Shown piece by piece: positions 22,912 through 35,873 of a stretch of 64,000 bases of DNA (the first letter of the stretch is position 1; the number at the start of each line of letters is the position of its first letter). A program made the position numbers and the translations under genes. The DNA comes from Leptobrachium leishanense (Eukaryota; Chordata; Amphibia; Anura; Megophryidae). The stretch covers positions 15,946,952 through 16,010,951 of the forward strand of contig CM019065.1 in NCBI GenBank assembly GCA_009667805.1, read 5' to 3'. The notes beneath the pieces were generated by a model. That model was not told the DNA's origin. It made no database searches and saw nothing but the letters and a program-made list of their open reading frames with translations.

Positions 22912-23639
22912 TAGATTTTGTGTCAGGGTGATTAGGGGCAGGGTGATAGAATGCAATTTCAGTAGGCGGATGGAGAAAGCCATTTTCCCCTCAGTATAGC
23001 TGCCCGCTGATTGTGACTGCCCATCTGTTGATGGTTTGTCTGGTAAGCAGCTTAGCTGCCCAGTGATGGTAGTGAGGGAAGACCTGTTGTTTAGTTCTAC
23101 TCCAAATGAAGGAGTAGGGTTTGGTTTACACTTTGTAATTTTCATTTGGACACTCTGAAACTGTGGTTTCATTTAGCTGGTCTCTGCACTGGCTATATCA
23201 CTATATATATACTTCTTAGTTGACACCAAAAGAATTGAAATAAAGATCTATTTATGAATATGGGAAAGGTATTCCAGCCGAGCAGGGAACAGGGAGCCGT
23301 CGTTCTCAGAATTCGAGGCAAGATAACCATTATCGACTCTCTAGTACCCGGCTCGGATACGAATGAGCCGCTATCTCTCCACCTCTACCCCTAATATTAG
23401 GACGACCGTGACAGATCCCAGTGGCAGCAGCGAAAGCCTCCATTTCTAGGATCCCATGTAGATGAAAAAGAACCATATACACAACTGCAGGTCCAGCGGA
23501 AGGACACTGGGAACTGTTTATTCCCTGTGACCCTGTGCAAGCGGTGAAGGGAAACCGTGCATCTCGCCATCCGCCGCATCGTGGGCCGGGGGGCAGAGTA
23601 TTGGAATATTTTTAATACAGGACGAAGAATACCCTTTTA
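22912..23639. other. Unassigned non-coding sequence
   Basis: No gene seen. An ACCGTGACAG motif at about 23405-23413 resembles an LTR 3' end, and 23412-23639 could be a scrap of internal retroelement sequence. I cannot confirm it. Confidence 0.35.
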
Positions 23640-24014
23640 TGGCGCCCAGTTTTAACTTAGTGTCCCGTACCTCCAGCGCCCGGCAGCCTCCTCCACGTTG
23701 CTTGCTTGCCGAGCGCTGGATAAAATGCACACCGGTGCCGATCACGTGACGGCCGGAGAGGCGGGGCATATTAGGAAGGCGCAGTGATTCCGTATATAAG
23801 TCCTTCACTTAGCCCAGACCAGTGCGCTGTCCTGTTCTCACACTCTGACAGTGTTTCCAAGTGTTTCTTATAATTATTGTGACTTTGTGTATGACTCCTG
23901 GCTTTGGCAATCGACTTCTCTTGTGTTTTGACCTCTGGCTTTGTAAATCAACTACTCTAGTGTTTTGACCTCTAGTTCTGCATTATTGTTTATACAGATA
24001 TCTGACTTCTGGTT

Positions 24015-24045
<31 letters not shown>

Positions 24046-24166
24046 TTCTTGTCTCTGTCTGTTTTCTTATTTAGTCTCTATTAACTGATCACTCTAAGAA
24101 TCGGAGGAGTAGGGTAACTGTGCGTACAGGGATCGGTTTTCATATATCCGTGGAGAATCTGTGACA
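23640..24166 (+). repeat. Remnant LTR related to the gypsy LTR at 1820-2779
   Basis: A GC-rich block with ACGTGACGGCCGGAGAGGCG is followed by a TATATAAG box (about 23793). Then come two to three diverged copies of the TGTGTATGACTCCTGGCTTT repeat (23890-23985), an AATCGGAGGAGTAGGG stretch, and the end CTGTGACA at 24166. The order and motifs match the LTR at 1820-2779, but divergence is high and the 5' boundary is uncertain. Confidence 0.65.
24018..24045. repeat. (TA)n microsatellite
   Basis: Uninterrupted TA dinucleotide run inside the LTR remnant. A second (TA)n lies at 24180-24203. Confidence 0.95.
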
Positions 24167-24179
24167 CTTAGTTTGAATG

Positions 24180-24203
24180 GTATATATATATATATATATA
24201 TAT
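24180..24203. repeat. (TA)n microsatellite
   Basis: TA dinucleotide run just downstream of the LTR remnant. Confidence 0.93.
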
Positions 24204-24299
24204 GTATGCAGCCCACAGTAGAATGAAAGCAGAGCTTTGCAGCTGCTATAGATATAAAAACATAGTTACAGCGATCCTTTGTATGGCACTATACACGTT

Positions 24300-24366
24300 G
24301 GATCAGAAGAGAAATCTCAATATATCCTTCCAGGGAAAATACTTTGCAAATAACTAAATAAATAAA
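24300..24366 (+). repeat. 3' tail of a Jockey-superfamily LINE
   Basis: GAGAAATCTCAATATATCCT ... AATAAATAAATTTT matches the 3' tail of the LINE at 41252-44012 (GAGAAATCTCAATGTATCCT ... AATAAATAAATAA). This is a heavily 5'-truncated copy. Confidence 0.75.
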
Positions 24367-24615
24367 TTTTCAAGCGAGCAGATACATATATGTCGACAAT
24401 ACAACCATACAGAATGTACAAATTACGCAAGTACTTTCAATAAAGTGCTTATAGATTGTTTAGTACAGAGAGTGCGCAAAACACGCCAATTCCTGCAAGT
24501 GCATATACACCAACTTTTATGTTAGCAGGAACATAAAGGGCATCAGGGGATAATACATTCAAGCTCAGTACATGCTCTTATGTGGTGTTGCACTGCCACC
24601 TAGAGACACAGAGAG

Positions 24616-24690
24616 GGAAAGATGGGTTAGGAAGACAGCGAGAATGAGAGAGAAAGAGAAATAGAAAGAGACAAAGAGAGCAGCGAGAGG
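24616..24690. repeat. GA-rich simple sequence
   Basis: A run of GAGAGA, AGAAAGAG and GAAATAG motifs of low complexity. Confidence 0.7.
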
Positions 24691-24839
24691 TGCTGCAGCA
24701 GCTCAGGCCTTCTCACGCCAGGCATTCTTCAAGAAGTCTCTGAAAACACATTTCTTTAGTGAAGCCTATCGGCTCACTCCATAAACCCCCTCTGTACATC
24801 TCTTGCTCCTTCTTCCCACACAGCCCCCATGCACCCCGC

Positions 24840-25639
24840 TGTGACGGAACCGTTCTCTTCCATCTGTCCTGACTCTCCAGACACCCCTTTCGTTGCGGTC
24901 AGCCCGGCTACTGGGAGCGCTGTCCTCAGCGCCTTGAGCAGCTTGACCCGCCTGCTTCTGTTCCTCTGCCCTGGAGCCGTTAGGAATTTCCAGAAGGCCG
25001 CTCGGTGCCTTCTGATGTTGAGTATATAGTGTAGCGAAGTTTGTAATAAAGACACCAGGCGCGGCTGTATGCTTTAAAACAGGATTCTCTCTCTCTGAGC
25101 TCTGAGAGTTCTCTGACTTTTTAATGAACAAAACGCCACCATTTATGCTGAAGTCCAACAGTCATAATTTGTATAAATGACGCACCTCGTCCTACCAATA
25201 TACTAATTACATTATGTCAGTTATTTACAATAAACATTCTTTACATTCTTTAGCCTTCAGCTCACACAACATTTGTATAATCCATTGTTCTAACACATCA
25301 GATTAAACACAAACACTATCACAGATCCCTTGAATTAAACATGCAGCTAGATAAGGGGAAAAGCCCTGTTGCATAAATTACACAGCAGTAAAGCTTGTTT
25401 ACTGGCTATACAGAAACACATTTACCTACAGGAATATAAGTATATTTAAAAACTAAAGTTATGCCATTTACACTACATTGAAAAATACACCACCCTTCAA
25501 TAAAACCACATAGTAAGAACATAAAATTGTCCATACAATTTGAAACGCAAAACCGAGGGAAAAGTAAAAATGATCTTTAAAACAGCCAAGTCAGTTTCTT
25601 GTGGCTCGCTGAGGAGCGCCAGTTGTCAGCTCCGTGACA
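24840..25639 (-). repeat. 3' LTR (minus sense) of the coiled-coil element
   Basis: 800 bp, TGTGACGG at the left and CCGTGACA at the right in plus orientation. It shares almost all of its sequence with 27638-28441. Adjacent to the polypurine tract at 25640. Confidence 0.93.
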
Positions 25640-25656
25640 TTTGTCCCCCCTTCCAG
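25640..25656 (-). other. Polypurine tract of the coiled-coil element
   Basis: Plus-strand TTTGTCCCCCCTTCC is, on the minus strand, a G-rich run directly before the LTR start TGTCACGG. It sets the element's orientation. Confidence 0.75.
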
Positions 25657-26119
25657 AACGGCAGGGCAAGCTTAGATCCCAAACAGGTCGCTTGCCACTG
25701 ACGAGACCTCTCACTGTGTCCCTTTTCTGTGCCATCTTCAAAGTTCCAGGTTGCGGGCACAAAAGCAAAGTCAGAGGGGTCTGACGGTCGCTGGAAGGCT
25801 GTGGGTCCATAGTCCCGGGGCAAGAGGCAGTCCAACCCTCTTGTCCAGTGCGCCAGGCAACAGGCCACCACAGTCCACAGGCATAAAATGTTTGTTAGGG
25901 GGCACCCTGAAATTACCCCCCATATCTTGCTCTGTCCAGGGCACCTCTGCGGACCCAGGACCCGAATACAGTCAGCAGTCACAGTTCCCAGTCTTTCCTT
26001 CTGCTGATGCCCCCCTCCCGAACATTTAGCAGGGGCCCAGCCCACGGCAATCCCCACAATCCCAAAAGGGCGCAACTCTTCCTGGGGCCAGGAACTTGAT
26101 TGCCTCTCAGAATGGTCAC

Positions 26120-27586
26120 TCACCGGTCTCCTGGGAGGGGGGAAGTGATCTCCTCTCTTTCTGCACCTTGGTTGGTAGGGGTGGCATTATGAGGGGCCCC
26201 CATTTTCCTCGGGGAACAGTCACACGTGGATGCCAAAACAGCCTCCAGCAACACCGGGTACAAACGCTCTTCGGTGCAAAATATATCAGGGGCAATGACT
26301 CGACCCCCTGTTGTGTTGCTCTCCTCCGTGGTGGGCACATGGGTGCTGGCAGCTTGTGCCAGGGACAACTCATCTTGGAGCTGTTGGCACTGTGCACGTG
26401 TCCCTTCGAGCTCAGCCTGCAGGTGGCTAACAGTGCCCTGGTGCTCCTGCGCCGTTACATCCAGTTGGTGTGTCAGGTGGCTCACCTCCATCTCGCTTGC
26501 CTTAGTTTGAGCGAGGCTCTCCTTCCAAGCTGCGTCTGCTTCTAGTAGCTGGTGTTGGCACAGCTGGAGTTGGTTCTGGAGCAGCTGTATTTCCTCTTGC
26601 TGCTCATAGGCCCGTGCCTGAAAAGTATCCCGGGAGAGCTGTGTCTGCTCCAACTCCTGCTCACAGCGCTCCAGACGAGTTTTAAATGTGGTAATTTCTG
26701 TCTGTAGAGCCGCTCTGGTTCGCTGTTCGTCCTCCAGCTGCTCAATCACTACACGGGAGCTGCGCTCCAGCTCCGCTATCTGCGCCTGAGCACCACTGAG
26801 CTCTGTGTGTAGGTCGATGTTACAGTCCTCACAGACCTGCAGCTGGGATGACAATTTTCGTATACTGACCGACTGTTCTCGTACTTCCATGCAGCGACCA
26901 TTTCTCTCCACCGTGACAGCTCGCAGCTCATCCTGTAGACAGTGCAATTGCAGGCCAGTCTCTTTCTCGCTCTGGGTTGCAAAGTCTAGTTGCCCTTTCA
27001 AGGTCTCTACCTCCCTTCGAAGCGGGTCACATCATTTGCATTCGCTCTCCAGCACCACCTCCATTTCTTTCACCCGTCCACCCCTCCGCTTCTTTTTAGC
27101 CTTACTTGAGGGTGGGGTGATGGTCACGGTTGGTGCGGAGGCATATTTTGTTTGGGTCTTGGCGTTGGCAGAAGCCGATGCTTCCAAAATCCCTGGTCTC
27201 TGCCAATCCAAGTATGTAGACACCCTCTGGGTGTGTGGTGTAGTTGCCAGCCAGTTCTCCTCCTGGCCACGAATGTCCCCTGGCTCCATCCAGCCTGGGA
27301 CCTTGTATTTACTGTATTCCACATGCAGAGGGTTAAAATCTTCCTGGTCCTGCACAGCTTCCCCTTTCTGCAATAAACAGACCTCATTCCAAACCCTCTG
27401 GAACAGGTCCAGGCTAGGGTTTGGACCATATTGCTTGAGGCGTCTTTTTACCTCCTTGAGCATTTCCATTTCGCTCCTGGTTGCACCAAACTTGTGCCTT
27501 TGACCCTTTCTTCAATATTCGTTCCTTCGATGGCTTTCCAGCAGGTCCTTCAGGGTGTCCTGCTTGCAGGCTGTATAGTTTGTCAT
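26120..27586 (-). pseudogene. Coiled-coil Gag-like ORF, two in-frame stops
   Basis: The frame runs from ATG at 27586 (MTNYTACKQDTLKDLLESHR) to a stop at 26120, 489 codons, interrupted only by two in-frame TGA codons near 27514 and 27031. The N-terminal 150-odd residues include MEMLKEVKRRLKQYG and a basic stretch SSKAKKKRRGGR that could bind nucleic acid. The C-terminal 240 residues are a continuous heptad-rich coiled coil (QLEDEQRTRAALQTEI, RCEQELEQTQLSRDTF, QLQLCQHQLLEADAAW). A basic head plus coiled-coil rod suggests a structural particle protein. I find no zinc knuckle, protease or polymerase motif. The family is unknown to me. Confidence 0.8.
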
Positions 27587-27619
27587 CTCGGGGTGTATTG
27601 GTGTTAGAGAGCCTCTATC

Positions 27620-27637
27620 CACACCGCTTGCCACCAA
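27620..27637 (-). other. Putative primer-binding site
   Basis: On the minus strand the sequence right after the 5' LTR begins TTGGTGGCAAGCGGTGTGG, the position where a tRNA 3' end would pair. I cannot name the tRNA with confidence. Confidence 0.5.
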
Positions 27638-28441
27638 TGTGTCAGAACGTTCTCTTCCGTCTGTCCTGACTCTCCAGACACCCCTTCGTTGCGGTCAGCC
27701 TGGCTACTGGGAGCACTGTCCTCAGCACCTCGGGCAGCTTGACCCGCCTGCTTCTGTTCCTCTGCCCTGGAGCCGTTAGGAATTTCCAGAAGGCCGCTCA
27801 GTGCCTTCTGATGTTGAGTATATAGTGTAGCGTAGTTTGTAATAAAGACACCAGGCACGGCTGTATGCTTTAAAACAGGATTCTCTCTCTCTGAGAGCTG
27901 AGAGTTCTCTGACTTTTTAATGAACAAAACGCCACCATTTATGCTGAAGTCCAACAGTCATAATTTGCATAAATGACGCACCTCGTCCTACCAATATACT
28001 AATTACATTATGTCAGTTATTTACAATAAACATTCTTTATATTCTTTAGCCTTCAGCTCACACAACATTTGTATAATCCATTGTTCTAACACATCAGATT
28101 AAACACAAACACTATCACTATCTCAGATCCCTTGAATTAAACATGCAGCTAGATAAGGGGAAAAGCCCTGTTGCATAAATTACACAGTAGTAAAGCTTGT
28201 TTACTGGCTATACAGAAACACATTTACCTACAGGAATATAAGTATATTTAAAAACTAAAGTTATGCCATTTACACTACATTGAAAAATACACCACCCTTC
28301 AATAAAACCACATAGTAAGAACATAAAATTGTCCATACAATTTGAAACGCAAAACCGAGGGAAAAGTAAAAATGGTCTTTAAAAAAGCCAAGTCAGTTTC
28401 TTGTGGCTCGCTGAGGAGCGCCAGTTGTCAGCTCTGTGACA
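27638..28441 (-). repeat. 5' LTR (minus sense) of the coiled-coil element
   Basis: About 804 bp. Near-identical to 24840-25639, with small differences such as TGTGTCAG for TGTGACGG at the tip and GAGAGCTGAG for GAGCTCTGAG inside. Confidence 0.93.
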
Positions 28442-28525
28442 CCCGCTACTTCATGTTCTCTATTCACCCTCACCTAGTGTGTCGCCCCTATCCTTTTAGA
28501 TTGTAAGCTCTTGAGCACAGGGACG

Positions 28526-29030
28526 TGCGGTCAAGGGCAGCAGGTGAGGCAGAGCCATTAAGGGCTGCAGCTGCACAGTCAAACTCACCTGCTCCGCGTT
28601 CCCCCGCCATCAGCTCCGCCCATCTTCTCCGTGCGCCGCACTTTTTTTTCTTGCAGCAGCCTGTGCCTACGCAATTTGTATAGCAGGACGCTGTGCAAAT
28701 CTCGTAGGCTGCCAAGAAGTGTGCAGCGTGGTGCATCTGTTCAATGAACAGACGTCCGAGCACTGCCCACTTCCTGAACATTGCTCTCCCAGTGCCTCCG
28801 AGGCCCTGGGAGAGCAATGGATTAGCTTGAACCAATAGGAAAGCACTATTGGTCCAAGCCAAAGGCCTCCCATACATAGATTGGTGCAGGTCAGTCATGT
28901 GACTGTCCTGTCTCGGACAAACAGTGGGCATGGGGCTGTGTTCGGGGTGTGGCCTCAGTGTCACACTAGGGCCTGCCTGGAGGACGACGCAGAGATCCTG
29001 GAGAGCACTGAAAGCTGACAGATCATTGTG
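28526..29030. other. Non-coding, possible hAT-derived sequence
   Basis: Begins CGTGCGGTCAAGGGCAGCAG, which resembles the start of a hAT-type MITE, but I find no matching opposite end. A small hairpin, TTGAACCAATAG with CTATTGGTCCAA, lies at about 28829-28859. The long minus-strand open frame that crosses this region into the minisatellite is not credible as a gene. Confidence 0.35.
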
Positions 29031-29032
29031 AG

Positions 29033-29262
29033 TACTGAGAGCAGCCAGATCCTGGGGAGCCCTGAGAGCAGCCAGATCCTGGGGCGCCCTGAGAGCAGCC
29101 AGATCCTGGGGCGCCCTGAGAGCAGCCAGATCCTGGGGCGCCCTGAGAGCAGCCAGATCCTGGGGCACCCTGAGAGCAGCCAGATCCTGGGGCACCCTGA
29201 GAGCAGCCAGATCCTGGGGCACCCTGAGAGCAGCCAGATCCTGGGGAGCACTGTACTTGAAT
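29033..29262. repeat. 27-bp minisatellite
   Basis: About eight copies of a 27-bp unit (GAGAGCAGCCAGATCCTGGGG + CGCCCT without the final overlap). It is open on both strands as nine-residue repeats, which is an artefact of unit length. Confidence 0.95.
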
Positions 29263-29718
29263 CTACGTAACCTGCTCTGATACTAGCCAGTGCCTCACCA
29301 GCCACTGACCTCACGCCACTGCTTGAGCAGGGTCCTCTCTCCTACTGTTCTGTGTGTTGAACCTGTATGTATATTTGTTATACAGGGTTGCCACCCTTTG
29401 GAAAAAATAACTGAAATCAGTCGCTTCCTAGAACCATCAATAAGCTTCTTACACCTCTCACCCGGAATTTTGGACCACTCTTCCTTTGCAAACTGCTCCA
29501 GGTCTCTCTTATTGGAAGGGTGCCTTTTCCCAAGAGCAATTTTAAGATCTCTCCACAGGTGTTCAATGGGATTTAGATCTGGACTCATTGCTGGCCACTT
29601 CAGAACTCTACAGCGCTTTGTTGCCATCCATTTCTGGGTGCTTTTTGACGTATGTTTGGGGTCATTATCCTGCTGGAAAACCCAAGATCTCGGACGCAAA
29701 CCCAGCTTTCTGACACTG

Positions 29719-30447
29719 TGTAACGGGGAGCCCCCTATAGGGTGAGCGGGAACCCCCAATCTGCAGAGATGAAGCCTTAAGGACAGGTATACAGCCTCCA
29801 GGGAACAAGCCAAGATATTAACAGAACTTAGAAAGATCCCTAAGCCCTGACTGAGATCCTTGAAAGATGGTCTCGAAATTCTAACTAGGCTAGGTTTGCA
29901 AGATGAATAAAATATACACCAGACAGACAATAAATGCAGGTATACAGGTTCCAGGGAACAAAGCAAGATATAAACAGAAACTAGAAAGATCCCTAAGCCC
30001 TGACTGAGATCCTTGAAAGGTGGTCTCGAAATACTAGCTAGGCTAGGTTTGCAAGACAAACAAAACATAAACCAGACAGACAATAAATGCAAGTATACAG
30101 ATTCCAAAGCACGGTACAGTACAGGGGACAGACAGAAGAGAGATCCAGATACAAGAGCCAAAAGGTCATACACGGAATATCATTCTAAAGGGGTCAGGCA
30201 AGAGAGAGATCCTAAATACATGAGCCAGAGGTCGTACACAGCAAATCAAAGTAAACCAGCAAATACAGGAACTAGGTATGAAAGACTATCCTGGTCCAAG
30301 GATCAAGGGGATCCTGGTCGTACTTATAGGGCAGAACAGGTCATGTGACCGCAGGCCAATCAGCCCAACATATGGCCTGCAGGCTGAAAACAAAAATAAA
30401 CAGGAATCCCTGCTACCACCAGCAGGGGGCAAGGCCAAGACGTGACA
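29719..30447 (-). repeat. 3' LTR (minus sense) of the decapeptide-repeat element
   Basis: 729 bp. The LTR itself contains two roughly 115-bp direct copies around ATCCTTGAAAGATGGTCTCG and ATCCTTGAAAGGTGGTCTCG. Confidence 0.95.
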
Positions 30448-30462
30448 TAACCCCCTCCCTTA
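30448..30462 (-). other. Polypurine tract of the decapeptide-repeat element
   Basis: Plus-strand TAACCCCCTCCCTTAC is, on the minus strand, GTAAGGGAGGGGGTTA directly before the LTR tip TGTCACG. Confidence 0.8.
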
Positions 30463-31585
30463 CGGGTGACCTCCTGGGCACCCAAGAAAGAAAACATGGA
30501 TGGCATGAAAATGGACAAGACCAGTCACCAGTACCCATTGGAATCCCACTCAGACTCAGAGTAGTCGGTTTGTGCCTGAGCAAGCAGAGCTCTTTCATAA
30601 AACCCCAGGTCCTTTCTGCGGATCACTGCACCATTAGAGGCCCGTACACAATCTTCGCCAACCGGGCTAGGGTCTCGTACCTGAGGGTCCGACGGCATGA
30701 GTACCTTGGACCTTGAACGGAGTGAATCATCAGTCCCAGTGTTGTTTATGTTTAGTCCTCTTGCGTCTCCTGGACCGTGATCTAGGAGTTCCGTCCACAC
30801 CATGGTACATAGAGGTATTAGAGGTGCTGCCAGATCCAGTGACTGTAGTCGTGCCCCGGGATTGTATATTACAACCCAGAGTGGAACCACTAGACACAGT
30901 GGACTTACTGTCTACCCCAGAGACAATGACCTTGCATTAAACGTGGCCCCGACCGATACAGTACAGGGTGTGTGCATGACTGGTACACTCTCGGGATATG
31001 GGACATCACCAGGACATGGTACAGTTGGCGCCACAATAGTCTTACACCTCTCCCCAGGAGGAGTATATTGTGAATCATCTGAATCAGAGTCTTCCACCAG
31101 CCCTTTCAGAATGTCAGGGTGTCTCTGGAGCACTACCCAGTGCCTCTCACGCATCCAAAAGCCAGAAGGCGTCTGTATATATTCCGTGGGAACACAATGT
31201 GATTTAGGGATCTCAATACCCTTTAAACCACCAGCTTGCTGAATTTCCCTGATTACTGTGCGGAGTAAGGCAACCTCGGACTTAGAGGGTGTAGTATCAA
31301 TGGAACCAGAACAAAGTGTGGCAGTTTCAGAACCAGATTGGCTAGAGGTTGATCACCTTTTCTTGTCTTCTCTTAGACTTTGTGACCACCTCACAAGGCT
31401 TGACAATGGTGGGACAACACTGGACTCACTGTGGGGCAAGGGCACAGTGGTCTCATGTGCCAATCCAGGCACATCGGCCTCATAACAAAACGTGGTCACA
31501 GCTGTCTCGTCTAACCTGGGTACAGCTGTCACTGCTGACGTACAGCTTGTCCCGGACACCACTGGCAAGGTACCAGCCTCAGGCA
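30463..31585 (-). other. 3' interior of the LTR element, no recognised domain
   Basis: Between the repeat array and the polypurine tract lie minus-strand frames at 30912-31154 (acidic DSDSDDSQYTPPGERC) and 30525-30890, without recognised folds. The acidic part recalls the C-terminal tail region of gypsy polyproteins, which would make it a leftover of pol. This is a guess. Confidence 0.4.
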
Positions 31586-34500
31586 TCACGAATGACATAC
31601 TGTCAGTACCCGACATGGCTGGCTTCTCATTACCAGTACCCGACATGGCTGGCTTCGTGCCAGGGGAAGCAGACATGGCTGGCTTTTCATTGCCAGTGGA
31701 AGCAGACATGGCTGGCTTTTCATTGCCAGTGGGAACAGACATGGCTGGCTTCGTGCCAGTGGATACAGACATGGCTGGCTTCGTGCCAGTGGATACAGAC
31801 ATGGCTGGCTTCGTGCCAGTGGATACAGACATGGCTGGCTTCGTGCCAGTGGATACAGACATGGCTGGCTTCGTGCCAGTGGATACAGACATGGCTGGCT
31901 TCGTGCCAGTGGATACAGACATGGCTGGCTTCGTGCCAGTGGATACAGACATGGCTGGCTTCGTGCCAGTGGATACAGACATGGCTGGCTTCGTGCCAGT
32001 GGATACAGACATGGCTGGCTTCGTGCCAGTGGATACAGACATGGCTGGCTTCGTGCCAGTGGATACAGACATGGCTGGCTTCGTGCCAGTGGATACAGAC
32101 ATGGCTGGCTTCGTGCCAGTGGATACAGACATGGCTGGCTTCGTGCCAGTGGATACAGACATGGCTGGCTTCGTGCAGTGGATACAGACATGGCTGGCTT
32201 CATGCCAGTAGATACAGACATGGCTGGCTTCATGCCAGTAGATACAGACATGGCTGGCTTTTCATTGCCAGTGGGAACAGATATGACTGGCTTTTCATTG
32301 CCAGTGGGAACAGACATGGCTGGCTTCGTGTCAGTAGATACAGACATGACTGGCATTTCATTGCCAGTGGGAACAGGCATGGCTGGCTTTTCATTACCAG
32401 TGAGAACAGGCATGGCTGGCAGCGTGCCAGTAGATACAGACATGGCTGGCTTTCATTGCCAGTGGGAACAGGCATGGCTGGCAGCGTGCCAGTAGATACA
32501 GACATGGCTGGCTTCATGCCAGTTGAAACAGATATGGCTGGCATTTCATTACCAGTGGAGAACAGGCATGGCTGGCAGCGTGCCAGTGGAGACAGACATG
32601 GCTGGCATTTCATTACCAGTGAGAACAGGCATGGCTGCTTTTCATTGCCAGTGGGAACAGGCATGGCTGGCTTTTCATTACCAGTGAGAACAGGCATGGC
32701 TGGCAGCGTGCCAGTGGATACAGACATGGCTGGCATTTCATTACCAGTGAGAACAGGCATGGCTGGCTTTTCATTGCCAGTGGGAACAGGCATGGCTGGC
32801 TTTTCATTACCAGTGAGAACAGGCATGGCTGGCAGCGTGCCAGTGGAGACAGACATGGCTGGCATTTCATTACCAGTGAGAACAGGCATGGCTGGCTTTT
32901 CATTGCCAGTGGGAACAGGCATGGCTGGCTTTTCATTACCAGTGAGAACAGGCATGGCTGGCAGCGTGCCAGTGGATACAGACATGACTGGCTTCGTGCC
33001 AGTAGAAACAGACATGGCTGGCATTTCATTGCCAGTGGGAACAGGCATGGCTGGCAGCGTGCCAGTAGATACAGACATGGCTGGCTTCATGCCAGTTGAA
33101 ACAGATATGGCTGGCATTTCATTACCAGTGAGAACAGGCATGGCTGGCAGCGTGCCAGTGGAGACAGACATGGCTGGCATTTCATTACCAGTGGGAACAG
33201 GCATGGCTGGCTTTTCATTACCAGTGAGAACAGGCATGGCTGGCAGCGTGCCAGTGGATACAGACATGGCTGGCATTTCATTACCAGTGAGAACAGGCAT
33301 GGCTGGCTTTTCATTGCCAGTGGAACAGGCATGGCTGCTTTTCATTACCAGTGAGAACAGGCATGGCTGGCAGCGTGCCAGTGGAGACAGACATGGCTGG
33401 CATTTCATTACCAGTGAGAACAGGCATGGCTGGCTTTTCATTGCCAGTGGGAACAGGCATGGCTGGCTTCGTGCCAGTAGATACAGACATGGCTGGCATT
33501 TCATTGCCGGTGGGAACAGGCATGGCTGGCAGCGTGCCAGTGGATACAGACATGGCTGGCATCATGCCAGTGGATACAGACATGGCTGGCATCGTGCCAA
33601 TAGATACAGACATGGCTGGCATTTCATTGCCAGTGGGAACAGGCATGGCTGGCAGCGTGCCAGTGGATACAGACATGGCTGGCATCGTGCCAGTAGATAC
33701 AGACATGGCTGGCATCATGCCAGTAGATACAGACATGGCTGGCATCGTGCCAGTAGATACAGACATGGCTGGCATCGTGCCAATAGATACAGATATGGCT
33801 GGCAGCGTGCCAGTGGATACAGACATGGCTGGCAGCGTGCCAGTGGATACAGACATGGCTGGCAGCGTGCCAGTGGATACAGACATGGCTGGCAGCGTGC
33901 CAGTGGATACAGACATGGCTGGCAGCGTGCCAGTGGATACAGACATGGTTGGCAGCGTGCCAGTGGATACAGACATGGTTGGCAGCGTGCCAGTGGATAC
34001 TGACTTGGCTGGCAGCGTGCCAGCGGATACAGACATGGCTGGCAGCGTGCCAGTATATACAGACATGGCTGGCAGCGCGCCAGTGGATACAGACATGGCT
34101 GCAGCGTGCCAGCGGATACAGACATGGCTGGCAGCGTGCCAGCATATACTGACATGGCTGGCAGCGTGCCAGTGGATACAGACATGGCTGGCAGCGTGCC
34201 AGTGGATACAGACATGGCTGGCAGCGTGCCAGTGGATACAGACATGGCTGGCATAGCATTCCCAACCGGAGACAATGCAACCACACTGGGAGACGAGGGC
34301 ATAGTGATCCCATGATTCAACAGATTTGAGGTGGCTATTCTGCCAGTCTGGATGCCTATGGAGGACACACCAGTACCTCCATAGCGATACCTGGATACAT
34401 GGTTCCCCTGCCATTGCTTAACAGGTTTTAATACACAATGTTCAATAGTGTGATTTGGATCTGCGCAATAAAAACAGAGACCATACAACCTGCGTCTTTC

Positions 34501-34647
34501 CTTTTCCGGTATGGGTTTGCAAGTAGTGCAGGGTGGTGCTGCATCGTTAGCTGCAGCAGGTGATAGGCTCAGAGCCTCTATTAACCTCTGCAGCTCTTTC
34601 AGCATAGCAAGCACCAAGTTCAATACAGCTTCATACATATGAGACAT
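31353..34647 (-). pseudogene. Gag-derived ORF: zinc knuckle followed by decapeptide repeats
   Basis: The start at 34647 (MSHMYEAVLNLVLAMLKELQ) lies only about 30 bp from the 5' LTR, much closer than a normal gag. Residues 1-30 are a leucine-rich helix. A CX2CX4HX4C zinc knuckle (CFYCADPNHTIEHC) follows, as in gypsy nucleocapsids. After a short linker the ORF enters the 30-bp repeat array and stays open for hundreds of codons, with frame changes from small indels around 32100-33500. The arrangement looks like a gag deletion product that kept the packaging and nucleic-acid-binding part and gained a repetitive tail. Whether the tail has a role is unknown. Confidence 0.75.
31590..34255 (-). repeat. 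30-bp minisatellite within the Gag-like ORF
   Basis: Some 85-90 head-to-tail units of about 30 bp (plus strand GACATGGCTGGCTTCGTGCC + AGTGGATACA). In minus sense they encode a decapeptide of the type PAMSVSTGTL with PAMPVLTGNE variants of 11 residues. The 31700-32170 block is nearly uniform, 32200-33500 alternates unit types, and 33650-34250 is another uniform block. A few one-base indels shift the frame. Confidence 0.96.
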
Positions 34648-34659
34648 ACCTGCCAGCTT

Positions 34660-34678
34660 CTATTTGGGACCAGGATAA
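34660..34678 (-). other. Putative primer-binding site
   Basis: The minus strand directly after the 5' LTR reads TTATCCTGGTCCCAAATAG. Position fits a primer-binding site. The tRNA is not assigned. Confidence 0.5.

Positions 34679-35873
<1,195 letters not shown>

Larger units (their letters stand above)
24840..28441 (-). mobile_element. Pol-less LTR retrotransposon with coiled-coil Gag-like ORF
   Basis: Two LTRs of about 800 bp (24840-25639 and 27638-28441) flank a 2.0-kb interior. The 5-bp duplication CCCGC lies outside both (24835-24839 and 28442-28446). The polypurine tract next to the left LTR shows that transcription runs on the minus strand. The interior holds one Gag-like ORF with a long coiled coil and no protease, reverse transcriptase or integrase. 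It must have moved using enzymes supplied in trans. The two LTRs differ at few sites by eye, so the insertion looks recent. Confidence 0.92.
24700..28525 (+). mobile_element. L2-type LINE 3' end, split by an LTR element
   Basis: Positions 24719-24784 encode the conserved L2-type C-terminus QAFFKKSLKTHFFSEAYRLT and a stop. The 3' UTR continues to 24839 and, after the LTR element, from 28447 to the LINE tail TTTTAGATTGTAAGCTCTTG (28494-28513) and GAGCACAGGGA. The piece is 5'-truncated. It supplies the reference tail that explains the minisatellite at 4280-5226. Confidence 0.8.

Noticed and set aside
28488..29222. Minus-strand frame of 244 codons
   Set aside because: Half of it is the 27-bp minisatellite and the rest has no recognisable domain.
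31349..34003. Plus-strand 884-codon frame
   Set aside because: Antisense of the decapeptide array in the minus-strand LTR element; repetition keeps it open.
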